Shown here in pieces: positions 58,841 to 59,742 of a stretch of DNA of 59,742 nucleotides. Origin of the DNA: Actinomycetes bacterium. Lineage in GTDB: Bacteria > Actinomycetota > Acidimicrobiia > Acidimicrobiales > Acidimicrobiaceae. Where the stretch lies: contig JAJZLS010000041.1 of the NCBI GenBank assembly GCA_021803345.1, positions 1-59,742 on the forward strand, written 5' to 3'. The notes below the pieces were generated by a model. The model saw only the letters and a program-made list of their open reading frames with translations, was not told the DNA's origin and searched no databases. A program made the position numbers and the translations under genes. How positions within the stretch are numbered: the first letter of the stretch is position 1; each line of letters starts with the position of its first letter.

Positions 58841-59742
58841 CTATGGAGTCGACTTCAGGCCCATACTTGCACAACTTTGCTCCTGGAATGAATGACACGG
58901 TGGAATCACACTTGAGAAATGTGCTCCCCCGTCACGGGTCAAGAGTAGGGTGTCGGATGTAGTGATAGCCCAGCCACTGTTAGGAGAAGAAAACTGTAGG
59001 GGACCAGCAACGCTATGATCCCCCAGACTCCCAACAACAGCTGAGATCGTATTTGTTCTCACAGAAATCCAACTCTGTCCTTCATTTGCAGTCCGATACA
59101 GCTTTCCACCTGCCAAGTAGATGAATGTGGTTGAATTTATTGCAGCAAATGGCTCTGACCCAACTGCCACACAAGTTTGACAGATTGGGCCAAGCACCGT
59201 GGGAGCCATTGTCGGCAGGGCCTGAAATGGTGTAGTGTAGGGCGTCCAGGTTTTACCACTGTTGTTGGTTGTTTCTACTAGAGCATTGCCCGATTTAGGC
59301 TGTGCCAGCAAAACTCCTGTTTGACCAAAAAATGTCGGCAGAGTAAGGGACTTGAATACGGTTTGAGATTCATTTCCGGCTGGTAAAAGGACTTCCTTCC
59401 AGCTGGCACCACCGTCTTTGGTCAAGTACAGTTCGGTTCCCTGGGGATTCAGCCCCCAGCCAATATTAGAAGATACAAACTTGATTCGACCGACTGGAAC
59501 CTGACTGTTGACCACTGACCAAGTTGAACCACCATTGGTGGAAGCAAGTATGGCCGAGGTATTTGTACCTAATGGCGAATACGGTTCAACTGTTACGAAT
59601 CCGTCATTCGGGTTGGCAAAGCTGAGGCTGTCACTTACACGACCAAGTGGAGCAACCTTAGGAAGTAGTCCCGATGTCCAGCTCAACCCTCCATTTACAG
59701 TGTGATCAACACCCAATCCTTTTGCTATCCCGGCAATTAGCC
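58841..59742 (-). CDS. BNR/YCF48-like beta-propeller repeat protein, 5' part outside the window
   Basis: At least 300 residues. Repeated Asp-box-like motifs occur about every 50 residues: TVNGGLSWTS, TNGGSTWSVV, TKDGGASWKE, NNSGKTWTPY, TANEGQSWIS and TRDGGAHFSS. This pattern is typical of sialidase/YCF48-type propellers in secreted or surface proteins of many actinobacteria. The frame is open to the window edge, so the N-terminus and any signal peptide lie outside. The C-terminus contains CxxC-like pairs (ICQTCVA; CHSFQEQSC) that may be disulfides. Confidence 0.8.
   Translation of the reverse strand, partial: LIAGIAKGLGVDHTVNGGLSWTSGLLPKVAPLGRVSDSLSFANPNDGFVTVEPYSPLGTNTSAILASTNGGSTWSVVNSQVPVGRIKFVSSNIGWGLNPQGTELYLTKDGGASWKEVLLPAGNESQTVFKSLTLPTFFGQTGVLLAQPKSGNALVETTNNSGKTWTPYTTPFQALPTMAPTVLGPICQTCVAVGSEPFAAINSTTFIYLAGGKLYRTANEGQSWISVRTNTISAVVGSLGDHSVAGPLQFSSPNSGWAITTSDTLLLTRDGGAHFSSVIPPCHSFQEQSCASMGLKSTP

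Noticed and set aside
58596-58898. Minus-strand frame of 100 codons
   Set aside because: It overlaps the C-terminal end of the BNR-repeat gene in another frame and shows no recognisable family.
39414-59742. CRISPR array within the accessory region
   Set aside because: No regularly spaced repeats of 20 bases or more were seen; the repeats found are pairs or short operator units.

Overview
The window looks like a chromosomal segment of an actinobacterium, most likely from the Acidimicrobiia. The lineage is inferred from gene content, not from a database search. The pointers are a dnaK-grpE-dnaJ-hspR-clpB cluster ending in an HspR repressor, the split PurS/PurQ/PurL form of FGAM synthase, a MarP-type membrane serine protease otherwise known from mycobacterial acid resistance, and a small conserved protein of a type seen in actinobacteria. 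Base composition is moderate for the phylum.

Positions 1-39336 are core chromosome. They hold a DEAD-box helicase, an ACT-domain malic enzyme and a fused 2-oxo acid dehydrogenase E1. A large purine block on the minus strand follows: purF-purM-pyrE, purL, then purA-purD-purB-purC-purS-purQ, interrupted by two plus-strand genes. Upstream of purA lies the chaperone cluster with an HspR-type operator. Next come gpmA, tadA, tRNA-Ser(CGA), an MBL hydrolase, an ABC-F ATPase, a YgjP-like metallopeptidase and marP. After these is a peroxiredoxin gene whose peroxidatic cysteine codon is an in-frame TGA followed by a SECIS-like hairpin. This is a probable selenoprotein that ordinary gene calling would miss. 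A CopD-like membrane protein and gltB-gltD close the core part.

From tRNA-Arg(ACG) at 39337 the sequence changes character. A tyrosine integrase lies just behind the tRNA 3' end, followed by about 14 kb of accessory DNA. This DNA carries two paralogous excisionase-like HTH proteins, a HTH/PIN toxin-antitoxin pair, an IS630 remnant, a coupled three-gene operon of unknown function (42727-45344), an orphan XRE regulator, an RloA/RloB ATPase/Toprim-like pair and a large MOBF relaxase-helicase. This is best read as an integrative mobilizable or conjugative element. A 12-bp motif lies upstream of three of its minus-strand genes and may mark an element-wide regulon. The right end was not found. A scar zone at 53.2-54.8 kb holds a PemK/MazF pair, decayed sequence, IS-end-like repeats and a 19-bp direct repeat.

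From about 54.99 kb core metabolism returns: a GntR/FCD regulator with a self-overlapping operator-promoter, then leuC-leuD, an antitoxin next to a truncated Fic toxin, and the 3' part of a BNR/YCF48-like repeat protein running off the window.
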